Part shown: piece by piece, positions 40,255-49,786 of the stretch
How the letters are laid out: each line of letters starts with the position of its first letter
Numbering within the stretch: position 1 is the first letter of the stretch
Origin: HGM11367 sp964600435
GTDB taxonomy: Bacteria; Bacillota; Clostridia; Christensenellales; UBA1242
Assembly (NCBI GenBank): GCA_964600435.1
Contig: CAZRJB010000001.1
Coordinates: 1-64,000 of the forward strand
DNA length: 64,000 bases
Direction: 5' to 3'
The notes under the pieces: model-generated
What the model was told of the DNA's origin: nothing
Databases searched by the model: none
The model's input: only the letters and a program-made list of their open reading frames with translations
Position numbers and translations under genes: made by a program

Positions 40255-42042
40255 ATGGATTTATTTAAAAAGGCAACACAAGATTTATTATTTATCATTA
40301 AAGAATATTTACAAGAAGCATACAATAACGAAAAATTGGTTTCCAACATTAGGTTTGTTATTCCGCCAGTAAAAACCGGTGCGGATTTTTCTACAAATGT
40401 TGCAATGGTTTTTGCAAAAACGTTGGGCAAAAATCCAAATGTCATTGCAAATGAACTTGCAGAGCTTTTTAACAAAATTGACTATATTAAAAATGCTCAA
40501 GTTGTTAATGGTTACATAAACATTGTTTTTACTGAGCAAATTTGGGAACAATTTTTGATTGAGGTTGTTAAAAGTGGAAATCTTTTTGGCAATGGTGAAA
40601 AAAAAGACAAAGTTTTGTTGGAGTTTATTTCGGCAAATCCAACTGGGCCTTTGCACGTTGGGCATTGCAGGGGCGCAATTTTGGGGCTTGCGCTTTCAAA
40701 CCTAATGTCCAAGGCAGGATATGATGTCACAAAAGAATATTACATGAACGACTTTGGTGTTCAAATAAACACTCTTTTAAAATCTGTTCAGTTTAGATAT
40801 GAACAACAATTTGGAAAGCATAAAAAAGAATCAATGCCAGATGGTTGCTACCCTGGAGAATATCTTATTGACTATGCAAAAAAACTGGCAATCGAAGTTG
40901 GCGATAAATATGTTGGTATAAGCGAACAAGAGTTTTTTTCTTGTTTTAAATCAAAATGTGTTGATGCCATGATGGAAATAATTAAATCCAACCTTAAACT
41001 TTTGGGCTTGGAGTTTGATTCTTTTGTTTCGGAAACTGATTTAATTAACAGGGGCAAAATAGAAGAAAGTTTAGAGTTTTTAAAACAAAAATCTGCTGTT
41101 GTTGTAGACAACGAAGGCAAAATGCAAGAACTTTCTTACATTTATCAAGGCATGTTGGATGCTCCTAAAGGTGGAAGTTCAAACGAAGACGAACAAGAAG
41201 AATCAAGGTTTTCAGACGGACTTCAAACACTTTTTAGGTCAACTTTGTTTGGTGATGACAAAGACCGTGTTGTTTTGCGTGCAGACGGCTCAAACACATA
41301 TTTTGCATCAGACATTGCTTATCACAAAGATAAATATGATAGGGGATTTAAAACATTAATAAACATTTTTGGTGCTGACCATGGTGGCTATGTTAAAAGG
41401 CTTTCTAGTGCTGTTGATGCCATATCTGAACACAATGCCAAGTTGGAAGTTGTTTTGTGCCAAATGGTTGCCTTAGAAAAAAATGGTGTACCTTTTAAAA
41501 TGTCAAAACGTAAAGGCACATTTGTTTTGTTGTCTGATGTTGCAGAAGCAATAAATGTGGACGAGTTAAAATTGTTTATGCTTTCTAAATCAGCAGAAAC
41601 ACAAATGACGTTTGACATGGTCAAAGTTAAGGAAAAATCTAAGGACAATTTGGTATATTACATTCAATATGCATATGCAAGAACAAATTCGGTTTTAAAA
41701 AACTTTGAAAGCAAGTTTGGAAAAAAATATGTGTTTAATGAACAAGATTTAAAAGGCTTTATGGATGATTGTTCTGGAATAATAAAAGAAATATGTGTTT
41801 TAATGGCAAAATATCCATCAACAATTTTGTGTGCTGCCCAAAAACGTTCGCCAAATCTTGTTGTTGATTATTTAAAAGACTTTGCATCTTTGTTTCACTC
41901 TGTTTGGGGAACGGATATAAAATTTGTTAACCCCGATGATGAAAATCATTCTAGAAAAATGATGGCTTTTGTTGTTTGCATAAAAAACATAATCAAAAAT
42001 GCTTTGGATTGCCTTACAATAAAAGCACCTGAAAAAATGTAA
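40255..42042 (+). CDS. argS: Arginyl-tRNA synthetase
   Basis: This class I synthetase charges tRNA-Arg. The HIGH-type motif is SANPTGPLHVGHCRG near 131-145, the KMSKS-like motif FKMSKRKG near 416-423, and the C-terminal DALR anticodon-binding domain is present. ATG 40255 follows TTGGAGAG. An upstream in-frame start at 40234 has no ribosome site. The length of 595 residues is typical. It lies 25 bases before lepA. Confidence 0.97.
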   Translation: MDLFKKATQDLLFIIKEYLQEAYNNEKLVSNIRFVIPPVKTGADFSTNVAMVFAKTLGKNPNVIANELAELFNKIDYIKNAQVVNGYINIVFTEQIWEQFLIEVVKSGNLFGNGEKKDKVLLEFISANPTGPLHVGHCRGAILGLALSNLMSKAGYDVTKEYYMNDFGVQINTLLKSVQFRYEQQFGKHKKESMPDGCYPGEYLIDYAKKLAIEVGDKYVGISEQEFFSCFKSKCVDAMMEIIKSNLKLLGLEFDSFVSETDLINRGKIEESLEFLKQKSAVVVDNEGKMQELSYIYQGMLDAPKGGSSNEDEQEESRFSDGLQTLFRSTLFGDDKDRVVLRADGSNTYFASDIAYHKDKYDRGFKTLINIFGADHGGYVKRLSSAVDAISEHNAKLEVVLCQMVALEKNGVPFKMSKRKGTFVLLSDVAEAINVDELKLFMLSKSAETQMTFDMVKVKEKSKDNLVYYIQYAYARTNSVLKNFESKFGKKYVFNEQDLKGFMDDCSGIIKEICVLMAKYPSTILCAAQKRSPNLVVDYLKDFASLFHSVWGTDIKFVNPDDENHSRKMMAFVVCIKNIIKNALDCLTIKAPEKM

Positions 42043-42067
42043 TTTTAGAGCAAAATTGGGAGAAAAT

Positions 42068-43879
42068 ATGTCAGATAGGCAAAAATATATACGAAATTTT
42101 TGTATTGTTGCTCACATAGACCATGGCAAAAGCACTCTTGCAGACAGGCTTATAGAAAAAACAGGAACTGTTAGCAAACGTGACATGAGTAACCAACTTC
42201 TGGATAGCATGGATATTGAACGTGAGCGTGGAATAACAATCAAACTAACTCCAACAAGAATGTTTTACACAAAAGATGGGGTTGAATACACATTAAATTT
42301 AATTGATACTCCGGGGCATGTGGATTTTACTTATGAAGTTTCAAGGTCGTTGGCTGCTTGTGAAGGGGCAATTTTAATTGTGGATGCAAGTCAAGGTGTA
42401 GAAGCACAAACTCTTGCAAATGCGTATCTTGCAATTGATAACAATTTGGAAATTTTGCCAGTTATAAACAAAATTGACTTGCCAAGCGCAAACATTGAAA
42501 AAGCAAAACAAGAAATTGAGGATGTTATTGGTATTCCGGCAGACACTGCTCCTTGCATTTCTGCAAAAGAAGGCTTAAATATTGAGCAAGTTCTAGACCA
42601 AATTGTTGAATATGTTCCTTGCTCAAAAGGTGACGAAAATTCGCCACTAAAATGCCTTATTTTTGACAGTTACTACGATAACTTTAAGGGCGCTGTTTGT
42701 TTTGTTAGAGTTTTTGATGGCACTTGCAAAATGGGTGATAAAATTTTGATGATGCAAACGGGAAAAACTTATGAGGTTACTGAAGTTGGTGTGTTTACAC
42801 CAAACATGAACGCGTGTTCTATTCTTAAAGCGGGTGATGTTGGATATATTTGTGCAAGCATAAAAAACCTGCTAGACACAAAAGTTGGTGATACAATAAC
42901 ATCTGCAGACAATCCAAGTTTAGAAAAACTACCAGGCTACAAAGAAGTGCAACCAGTGGTTTTTAGTGGAATTTTTTTGGTTGATGGTAGCAAATATTCC
43001 GATTTAAAAGATGCGCTTGAAAAACTAAAACTTAACGATGCTTCTTTAACATTCACCCCTGAAGTTAGCAAAGCTTTGGGCTTTGGTTTTAGATGTGGGT
43101 TTTTAGGTTTGTTGCACATGGATATCATAACAGAAAGGCTGGAGCGAGAATTTAATTTGGATATAATAACAACCGCACCAAGTGTTTCTTATAACGTTTA
43201 CAAAACTAATGGTGACATGCTTGTGGTGAGCAATCCATCCGTTTTGCCACCTGTTTCAGAAATAGACAAAATTGAAGAACCAATGGTTAAGTTATATATT
43301 TTTACTCCACCAGAATATGTGGGGCCAATAATGGAACTTTGCCAAGAAAAACGTGGAACATATAAAGATTTGCAATATTTAGACAAGCAACGTGTAAGGT
43401 TAGAATATAAAATTCCTTTAGGTGAAATAATTTATGATTTTTTTGATAGTTTAAAATCTCGCACAAAGGGTTATGCAAGTCTTGATTATGAAATTTCAAA
43501 TTTTGAACCAAGCGATTTGGTTAAACTAGATATTTTGTTAAACGGAGAACCTTGCGATGCTTTAAGTTTAATTACACATCGAGAGAAAGCATATGAGCGC
43601 GGTAGAGGAATTGCAGAAAAACTAAAAAAAGTTATCCCAAGACAGCTTTTTGAAGTGCCAATTCAAGCATGTATTGGTGGCAAGGTTATTGCAAGAGAAA
43701 CAATTTCTGCACTCAGAAAAGATGTTTTGGCAAAATGTTATGGCGGTGATATTTCTAGAAAACGTAAGTTGTTGGAAAAACAAAAAGAAGGCAAAAAGCG
43801 TATGAGAAAAATTGGTTCAATTGAACTCCCAAGCGAAGCATTTATGAGCATATTAAAAACTAATGATGACGAAAATTAA
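42068..43879 (+). CDS. lepA: Elongation factor 4 (LepA)
   Basis: This ribosome-associated translational GTPase has G1 AHIDHGKS, G3 DTPGHVDF and G4 NKIDLP, followed by the EF-G-like domains and the LepA-specific C-terminal domain (RKRKLLEKQKEGKKRMRKIG). The start ATG 42068 fits GGAGA at 42060-42064 better than the in-frame TTG at 42056. In Bacillota lepA is often followed by hemW, as here. Confidence 0.97.
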   Translation: MSDRQKYIRNFCIVAHIDHGKSTLADRLIEKTGTVSKRDMSNQLLDSMDIERERGITIKLTPTRMFYTKDGVEYTLNLIDTPGHVDFTYEVSRSLAACEGAILIVDASQGVEAQTLANAYLAIDNNLEILPVINKIDLPSANIEKAKQEIEDVIGIPADTAPCISAKEGLNIEQVLDQIVEYVPCSKGDENSPLKCLIFDSYYDNFKGAVCFVRVFDGTCKMGDKILMMQTGKTYEVTEVGVFTPNMNACSILKAGDVGYICASIKNLLDTKVGDTITSADNPSLEKLPGYKEVQPVVFSGIFLVDGSKYSDLKDALEKLKLNDASLTFTPEVSKALGFGFRCGFLGLLHMDIITERLEREFNLDIITTAPSVSYNVYKTNGDMLVVSNPSVLPPVSEIDKIEEPMVKLYIFTPPEYVGPIMELCQEKRGTYKDLQYLDKQRVRLEYKIPLGEIIYDFFDSLKSRTKGYASLDYEISNFEPSDLVKLDILLNGEPCDALSLITHREKAYERGRGIAEKLKKVIPRQLFEVPIQACIGGKVIARETISALRKDVLAKCYGGDISRKRKLLEKQKEGKKRMRKIGSIELPSEAFMSILKTNDDEN

Positions 43880-43884
43880 AAAAC

Positions 43885-43924
43885 ACAAGGCAAGGAAACC
43901 TCCACATGCCTTGTTTTTGTTAAA
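43885..43924 (+). terminator. Terminator-like hairpin between lepA and hemW
   Basis: ACAAGGCA pairs with TGCCTTGT, followed by TTTTTG. It may attenuate read-through into hemW. Confidence 0.7.
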
Positions 43925-43938
43925 ACAAAAAGGATAAA

Positions 43939-45117
43939 ATGGACGCGTTAAAAGAAATTTCAATATACATTCATATTCCATTCTGCATGAGCAAGTGTTC
44001 ATATTGCTCGTTTGTTTCATGGTGCAAATCAGAAGACCAATTTGACTCATATTTCAACAACCTAATTACTGAAATTGTTGGAATGAGCAATAGTTTTAAA
44101 AACAAAATTGTAAAAACAATTTATTTTGGGGGCGGAACTCCCAGCCTTGTGAATCAAAAATTTATTGAACAAACACTTGATGCTATAAAACAAAACTATA
44201 CGGTTTGCAAAAATGCAGAAATAACAATTGAATGCAATCCTGGCACATGCACAAGAGAAAAATTGGTTGCATATTTCAATGCTGGCATTAATAGAATAAG
44301 CTTTGGAGTGCAGAGTTTAAACAATAAATGTTTGGCATTGCTTGGGAGAATACATAATCAACAAATGGCAATTGAAAGTGTTAAACTGGCAAAAAGCGTG
44401 GGCTTTGATAACATTTCTTGTGACTTGTTGATTGGCATTCCAAATCAGAGTTTTAACATGCTAAAAAAAGATATAACAACACTAGCAAATTTAGGTGTTA
44501 AGCATATTTCTGCATATATGCTCATGTTGGAAGATGGCACAAAACTATATGAGCAGGTTGTCATAAATCAAAAGTTGAAAGTGCCAACTGATGATGATTC
44601 TGTGAATATGTACAATCAAACATATTTGTTGTTGAAAGAGTTGGGTTTTCAGAGATATGAAATTAGCAATTTTGCAAAATGTGGATTTGAGTGTAAACAT
44701 AATGTTAATTATTGGAACATGGGAGAATATGTAGGTTTTGGTGTTGCTGCTCATAGTTTTTATAACAATCAAAGAATTGCAGGACTAGAGTCTTTGGATG
44801 ATTATAAAAAGTATATTAATTGTGTGTTTGTAAAAAAAATGAGTTATAACGAGTGTTGCAAGTTTTATCCTGAAATAGAAAACATAGGTAGTAACGAAAA
44901 AATAGAAGAATGTTTAATGCTTGGGTTAAGGCAAGAAAAAGGTGTTAGTTTAAATTTGCTTAAATCATATGGCTATGATGTTGTTAAAAGCAAAGCCGAA
45001 ATTGTTAAAACATTAAAAAATCACAACATAATCAATTATGATAATAACTTTTTATATATAACTCCACAAAACTTTGGTGCAACAAATCAAATTATTTTAA
45101 GTTTGTTGCCAAATTAA
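43939..45117 (+). CDS. hemW: HemW-like radical SAM haem chaperone
   Basis: The 392-residue protein has the radical SAM cluster IPFCMSKCSYCSF (CxxxCxxC) near 15-25, the YFGGGTPS motif near 55-62 and the HemN-type C-terminal domain. The sequence has the spacing of HemW rather than of the true coproporphyrinogen dehydrogenase HemN, which carries an extra N-terminal Cys. It is thought to deliver haem to membrane enzymes. The gene follows lepA. Confidence 0.92.
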   Translation: MDALKEISIYIHIPFCMSKCSYCSFVSWCKSEDQFDSYFNNLITEIVGMSNSFKNKIVKTIYFGGGTPSLVNQKFIEQTLDAIKQNYTVCKNAEITIECNPGTCTREKLVAYFNAGINRISFGVQSLNNKCLALLGRIHNQQMAIESVKLAKSVGFDNISCDLLIGIPNQSFNMLKKDITTLANLGVKHISAYMLMLEDGTKLYEQVVINQKLKVPTDDDSVNMYNQTYLLLKELGFQRYEISNFAKCGFECKHNVNYWNMGEYVGFGVAAHSFYNNQRIAGLESLDDYKKYINCVFVKKMSYNECCKFYPEIENIGSNEKIEECLMLGLRQEKGVSLNLLKSYGYDVVKSKAEIVKTLKNHNIINYDNNFLYITPQNFGATNQIILSLLPN

Positions 45118-45119
45118 AA

Positions 45120-45154
45120 AAATGCTTTAAATGTTTTCGTTTAAAGCCTTTTTT
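45120..45154 (+). terminator. Terminator after hemW
   Basis: GCTTTAAA/TTTAAAGC stem followed by eight T residues. Confidence 0.85.
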
Positions 45155-45287
45155 TTGTTTAACAACCAATACTAACCAATACTAACAACCAATTCTTTCA
45201 AATAAGTTGCATATACAAGATGGACAAAAAAGATTCGCAATAAAAGTTGTGAGCAATTATGTTCAAATCAAAACTTTCCATATCAAC

Positions 45288-45515
45288 TTAATTTATGGTT
45301 TTATTTCCATAATAATCTTCCAAACCCAACATATAGTCTGACGTTTCGCCAAGCGCTTTACAAATTAACATTAAAGAATCTAATGAAGGTTCTCTTTTTC
45401 CAGTACAATAACTATTGACAATTCCTTGAGATTTGTTAATTCGTCTAGCTAATTCCCGTTGAGACATTTTGTTTTCGTTGAGTGTTGAAATTAATCTTTC
45501 TCTAAATTTATTCAT
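45288..45515 (-). CDS. Small XRE-family repressor (CI-like)
   Basis: The 75-residue protein is almost only a Cro/CI HTH (FRERLISTLNENKMSQRELARRINKSQGIVNSYCTGKREPSLDSL), ending in the ETSDYMLGLED segment common to this family. It is divergently oriented to another HTH gene at 45596, with two palindromes between them. No phage structural gene or integrase is near. The pair looks like an isolated CI/Cro-type switch. Confidence 0.85.
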   Translation of the reverse strand: MNKFRERLISTLNENKMSQRELARRINKSQGIVNSYCTGKREPSLDSLMLICKALGETSDYMLGLEDYYGNKTIN

Positions 45516-45524
45516 ATCAAAATT

Positions 45525-45576
45525 ATACTAATAGTATTAACAAATAAATTGACATGAATACCATTGGTATTATATT
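45525..45576. promoter_or_regulatory. Divergent operator/promoter of the HTH pair
   Basis: ATACTAATAGTAT (45525-45537) and AATACCATTGGTATT (45557-45571) are palindromes with the same ATAC/GTAT arms. The second lies between TTGACA (45549-45554) and TATATT (45571-45576), so binding there would block the rightward promoter. Confidence 0.7.
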
Positions 45577-45595
45577 TTATTTATAAGGAGAAAAA

Positions 45596-45805
45596 ATGGA
45601 AATAAAAAATGTGTGTAATTCAGTAGTTAAAAAAATTAGTGAATATATTAAAAATAACTGCATAACCGAATCTTTGTTTTGTAAAACTTGCAACATATCA
45701 AAACAAACAATTAATAGATTAAAAAATGGTTGCAATGTTCGTTTTGTCACTTTAATTAAAATCGCAAAAACAATGGAAATATCATTAATAACCTTGTTAG
45801 GTTAA
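45596..45805 (+). CDS. Small HTH protein (Cro-like)
   Basis: The 69-residue protein (residues 25-65 FCKTCNISKQTINRLKNGCNVRFVTLIKIAKTMEISLITLL) is a single XRE-type HTH without extra domains. A good ribosome site (AAGGAG) precedes ATG. It is transcribed away from the CI-like gene under a promoter with an embedded palindrome. It most likely competes with the neighbour for the same operators. Confidence 0.8.
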   Translation: MEIKNVCNSVVKKISEYIKNNCITESLFCKTCNISKQTINRLKNGCNVRFVTLIKIAKTMEISLITLLG

Positions 45806-45918
45806 CATTATTTTTTAAGAAAAATAACATTTTATTTGCTTATTTTTTTGCATGACCAAACAAAAACTTAAATTTTTATAAAATATGCTTGCAAAGTTTA
45901 AAAATATGTGTTAACATG

Positions 45919-45938
45919 GTTAAGTAATTTTACTTAAC
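45919..45938. promoter_or_regulatory. 20-bp palindrome upstream of ylxM-ffh
   Basis: GTTAAGTAA-TT-TTACTTAAC is a perfect dyad 40 bases before ylxM. There is no T-tract, so it is an operator candidate rather than a terminator. Confidence 0.5.
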
Positions 45939-45978
45939 TTGCTTTTGGTAAAATTAATCAACATTTTTAAAGGTAGTT

Positions 45979-46281
45979 ATGGAGTTAGAAAAAACCGTTG
46001 AAATAGGCTTGCTTTTGGACACCTATGGCGAGTTGCTCACAAAAAGAATGAAAGACATTTTAACAATGTATGTTTGTGACAATTTAAGTTTGCAAGAAAT
46101 TGGTGATTTTTTTAAAATAAGCAAACCTGCTGTTTTAGATGCAATAAAAACTTCAACAAAAAAACTGGAATTTTTTGAACAAAAAGTTAAAATGTTAAGT
46201 TTTAAAACTTCAGTTAAAAATTTGCTTGAAAAAAGTGTTGTAACAAAAGACAATTTGCAAAAATTGCTTGATGAATTTTAA
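45979..46281 (+). CDS. ylxM: YlxM-like SRP-associated HTH protein
   Basis: The 100-residue protein has a sigma-region-4-like HTH (KDILTMYVCDNLSLQEIGDFFKISKPAVLDAIK). YlxM genes precede ffh in most Bacillota and the protein is reported to associate with the signal recognition particle. The gap to ffh is 12 bases, so it is the same operon. Confidence 0.92.
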   Translation: MELEKTVEIGLLLDTYGELLTKRMKDILTMYVCDNLSLQEIGDFFKISKPAVLDAIKTSTKKLEFFEQKVKMLSFKTSVKNLLEKSVVTKDNLQKLLDEF

Positions 46282-46293
46282 AAGGAGTTAAAA

Positions 46294-47616
46294 GTGGGTT
46301 TATTTGGTAACTTAAGTGAAAAAATGTCACACATTTTTAGTAAACTTACAAAACGTGGAAAACTTACAGAGTTAGAAGTTAAAGACGCAATGCGAGAAAT
46401 AAAAATGGCACTTTTAGAAGCGGATGTTAACTATTTGGTTGTTAAAGACTTTGTTAAAAAAGTTTCTGAAAAAGCAGTTGGTGATGTTGTTTTAAAAAGT
46501 TTAACTCCAGGGCAACAGGTCATTAAAATTGTTAATGAAGAAATGATTGAGTTAATGAAAAGTCCAGACCAAAAACTTAAAGTTTCGTCTGCTCCACCAA
46601 CAATAATAATGATGTGTGGTCTTCAGGGTGCAGGAAAAACAACCCATGTTGGAAAACTTGGGCATTTGCTAAAAAAGAGTGGTAAACGTGTTTTGGCTGT
46701 GGCATGTGACATATATCGCCCTGCTGCAATAAATCAACTAAAGGTTGTTTCCAGTCAAGCGGGAATAGGCTTTTTTGAAAAAGGCACACAAAACCCAATA
46801 AAAACTGCAAAGCAGGCTGTTGATTTTGCATTAAGTCAAGGTTATGACACTGTAATTTTAGACACGGCGGGTCGTCTTCATATTAATGAAGAATTAATGA
46901 ATGAACTAAAGTCCATAAAAAAAGAAGTTAAACCAACAGAAATTTTGTTAACCATTGATGCCATGACTGGTCAAGATGCCGTAACCGTTGCAGAAACATT
47001 TAACAATGACCTTGATATTACTGGTGTTATTGTTACAAAACTAGACGGTGACACTCGTGGTGGTGTTGCTCTATCGGTTAAAGCAATAACAGGCAAACCA
47101 ATAAAATTTTGTGGCATAGGTGAAAAAATTGGTGACTTAGAACCTTTTTATCCAGACAGAATTGCTTCTAGAATTTTAGGAATGGGAGATGTTTTAACTT
47201 TAATAGACAAGGCACAAGAAGCAGTAACCGAAGAAGAAGCAAAAAAATTGGAAAAGGCATTTAGAGAAAATTCTTTTACCTTTGAAGACTATTTAGCACA
47301 AATGGAAAATCTTAAAAAAATGGGAAACATAAACGACATAATTTCCATGATTCCAGGGCTTGGTGCTCAAATGAAAAATGTTCAAATAGACGAAAAACAA
47401 TTGCTTCATAACAAGGCAATTGTTCAGAGCATGACAATTAAAGAAAGACGCAATCCTGAATTAATTAAAGCAAGTCAGAAAAAAAGAATTGCAAAGGGTA
47501 GTGGAACAACAATTCAAGATGTAAACTTGCTCTTAAAACAATTTGAACAGTCCAAAGAAATGCTTAAACAATTGAAAAGCAAAAAAGGTCTTTTGGGCAA
47601 ACTTATGGGTTTTTAA
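46294..47616 (+). CDS. ffh: Signal recognition particle protein Ffh
   Basis: This SRP54-type GTPase targets nascent membrane proteins. It has an N-domain (1-90), the G1 GLQGAGKTTHVGK near 108-120, DTAGR, TKLDGDTRGG and a C-terminal M-domain that binds 4.5S RNA (about 300-435). It begins with GTG 46294 after AAAGGAG. At 440 residues its length is normal. Confidence 0.97.
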   Translation: MGLFGNLSEKMSHIFSKLTKRGKLTELEVKDAMREIKMALLEADVNYLVVKDFVKKVSEKAVGDVVLKSLTPGQQVIKIVNEEMIELMKSPDQKLKVSSAPPTIIMMCGLQGAGKTTHVGKLGHLLKKSGKRVLAVACDIYRPAAINQLKVVSSQAGIGFFEKGTQNPIKTAKQAVDFALSQGYDTVILDTAGRLHINEELMNELKSIKKEVKPTEILLTIDAMTGQDAVTVAETFNNDLDITGVIVTKLDGDTRGGVALSVKAITGKPIKFCGIGEKIGDLEPFYPDRIASRILGMGDVLTLIDKAQEAVTEEEAKKLEKAFRENSFTFEDYLAQMENLKKMGNINDIISMIPGLGAQMKNVQIDEKQLLHNKAIVQSMTIKERRNPELIKASQKKRIAKGSGTTIQDVNLLLKQFEQSKEMLKQLKSKKGLLGKLMGF

Positions 47617-47701
47617 AACCTGTAACATAAACATTGATATTTTAATTTAAAACTAATTGTTTTAAGTTTGAATATATAAATTTTATAAAAGGAGAAAAAC
47701 A

Positions 47702-47959
47702 ATGGCAGTTAAAATCAGACTAACAAGAATGGGAGATAAAAAATCACCTTTCTATCGTGTTATTGTAGCAGATTCACGTGCTCCAAGAGATGGTAAGTTT
47801 ATTGAAATTCTTGGAACTTATAATCCACTTACAAATCCTGCAGAAATCAAAATTGATTCAGAAAAAGCAACAAAGTGGTTAAAAAATGGTGCTGTTCCAA
47901 CAGACACAGCTAGAAACTTACTTGTTAAAAGCGGTGTTATTGAAGAAAAGAAAAATTAA
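47702..47959 (+). CDS. rpsP: 30S ribosomal protein S16
   Basis: The 85-residue protein starts VKIRLTRMGDKKSPFYRVIVADSRAPRDG, the S16 signature. It follows ffh and precedes the KH-domain gene, as in Bacillus. The usual next genes rimM and trmD are missing here. Confidence 0.97.
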   Translation: MAVKIRLTRMGDKKSPFYRVIVADSRAPRDGKFIEILGTYNPLTNPAEIKIDSEKATKWLKNGAVPTDTARNLLVKSGVIEEKKN

Positions 47960-47984
47960 GAACACTTTTATTTAGGGGTGAAGT

Positions 47985-48215
47985 ATGGAAGAACTTGTTA
48001 AATACATTGTCACCAATTTGGTTGATAATGAAAACGAAGTCAAAATTGAGTCCACCCGTGAAGGTGATTCAATAAACATTATTGTTACCGTTGCTCCAGA
48101 CGATGTGGGCAAGGTTATTGGCAAAAATGGAAGAATTGCTCAAAGCATTAGAGCAATTGTTAAATCTGTTTCTGCTAAAGAAAAAATTAGATATAATGTA
48201 AAAATAAACAAATAA
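47985..48215 (+). CDS. khpA: KH-domain RNA-binding protein KhpA
   Basis: The 76-residue single KH domain has the GxxG loop in VIGKNGRIAQSIRAIV. KhpA binds RNA with KhpB and affects cell-wall growth in other Bacillota. The ribosome site AGGGGTGAAG lies before ATG 47985. A terminator follows at 48222. Confidence 0.94.
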   Translation: MEELVKYIVTNLVDNENEVKIESTREGDSINIIVTVAPDDVGKVIGKNGRIAQSIRAIVKSVSAKEKIRYNVKINK

Positions 48216-48221
48216 AATCAA

Positions 48222-48251
48222 AAATGCATGTTAAATAACGTGCATTTTTTG
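48222..48251 (+). terminator. Terminator after khpA
   Basis: AAATGCATG / CGTGCATTT stem followed by T residues. Confidence 0.85.
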
Positions 48252-48287
48252 TTTTGTATTGATATAATAAAATAAAAAGGATACAAA

Positions 48288-49694
48288 ATGAAAAAAACAA
48301 AAATTATTTGCACAATTGGTCCATCGTGCAACAATGAAAAAACAATTGCAAGCATGATTAATGCCGGCATGAATGTTGCCAGAATTAATTTTTCTCACGG
48401 AACTGATGAACAGCACATTCAAACCATAAAACTCATAAAAACAATAAGAGAAAAACTTAAAGTTTCTGTTGCAATAATGTTAGACACAAAAGGTCCAGAG
48501 TTCAGAATAAAATCATTTAAAAATGGCAAAGTTTTTTTAAATAATGGTGACGAATTTACTTTCACCACCAAAGATGTGGAAGGAACACAACAAATGGTTT
48601 CTGTTAACTATAAACGCCTATCAAAAGAAATTTCAGTTGGTGACACAATTTTGGTAAACAATGGCTTGGTAGCTTTTAAAGTTAAAAAGGTAAGCGGGAG
48701 CAATGTTGTTTGCAATGTTGTTTTTGGCGGGGAACTTTCTAACAATAAAAGCATGAATTTTCCAAAAAAAGAATTAAAAGGCAAATATTTATCTGAGCAA
48801 GACAAACATGATTTGTTAATTGGAATAGAGCATGGTGTTGACTATGTTGCATGTTCTTTTGTTTCTAAAGCAGAAGACGTGTTGTCTGTGCGAAAATTTT
48901 TAGATGCAAATGGTGGAGAAAACATAAATATAATAGCAAAAATAGAGAATCAAAAAGGTGTTGATAATGTTGAACAAATATTAAAAGAATGCTCTGGGTT
49001 GATGGTTGCTCGAGGTGACTTGGGGGTTGAAATTGAACAAGAAAAACTTCCATTCATTCAAAAATGCTTAATTGAAAAATGTTTAAATATGGGCAAAATT
49101 GCAATAACTGCAACCGAAATGCTTGAAAGCATGATATATTCGCCAAGGCCAACAAGGGCAGAAACAAGTGATGTTGCCAATGCGGTATATGATGGAACAT
49201 CTGCAGTTATGCTCTCCGGTGAAACAGCATCTGGAAAATATCCTTTAGAAGCGGTTTGTGTAATGTCTAAAATTGTGGAAGAAACAGAAAAATCATTAGA
49301 CTATTCTTTTGTTTTAAACAAAATAAAGGTTGAGCAATCTAGCAACCTAGATGCGGTTAGCAAGGCTTGTTGCAAATTGGCAACCGACACAAACTCAAAA
49401 GCAATTGTTGCATGTAGCAAAACAGGAAGAACAATTGTTAATGTTTCAAAATTTCATTCTTGTTGCAATGTTTTAGGGCTTATAACAGACAATAATGTTT
49501 TTTATAAATTGGCGCTGCGTTTTGGTGTTGAACCTTTATTGATTAAAGATTATCAAAATTTGAATATTTTGTTCAAAAATGCAGTTGATTTTGCAAAAGA
49601 AAAATTCAACTTAAATTCTGGTGACAATATCGTTTTAACAGGTGGAACATCAAGCATGACAAACACAAATTTGTTAAAATTGGAAAAAATTTAA
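48288..49694 (+). CDS. pyk: Pyruvate kinase
   Basis: This enzyme converts phosphoenolpyruvate and ADP to pyruvate and ATP. The protein opens KKTKIICTIGPSC, has MLDTKGPEFR near 64-73, the catalytic segment IIAKIENQKGVDN near 210-222 and MVARGDLGVEIE near 242-253. At 468 residues it ends after the C domain and lacks the PEP-utiliser extension found in some Bacillus enzymes. A GGATACAAA ribosome site precedes it. Confidence 0.97.
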   Translation: MKKTKIICTIGPSCNNEKTIASMINAGMNVARINFSHGTDEQHIQTIKLIKTIREKLKVSVAIMLDTKGPEFRIKSFKNGKVFLNNGDEFTFTTKDVEGTQQMVSVNYKRLSKEISVGDTILVNNGLVAFKVKKVSGSNVVCNVVFGGELSNNKSMNFPKKELKGKYLSEQDKHDLLIGIEHGVDYVACSFVSKAEDVLSVRKFLDANGGENINIIAKIENQKGVDNVEQILKECSGLMVARGDLGVEIEQEKLPFIQKCLIEKCLNMGKIAITATEMLESMIYSPRPTRAETSDVANAVYDGTSAVMLSGETASGKYPLEAVCVMSKIVEETEKSLDYSFVLNKIKVEQSSNLDAVSKACCKLATDTNSKAIVACSKTGRTIVNVSKFHSCCNVLGLITDNNVFYKLALRFGVEPLLIKDYQNLNILFKNAVDFAKEKFNLNSGDNIVLTGGTSSMTNTNLLKLEKI

Positions 49695-49786
49695 AAATAT
49701 ATAATAATATTTGTTAAATTCTCTGTTTAAGGCAAAATTTTATAAAAATTGCTCAAAATCAGCATGTTTTATAAAAAAATCTGAGA

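Noticed and set aside
45160..45195. Short tandem repeat ACCAATACTA
   Set aside because: Two to three copies in an AT-rich gap after a terminator. No structure or promoter link is seen.
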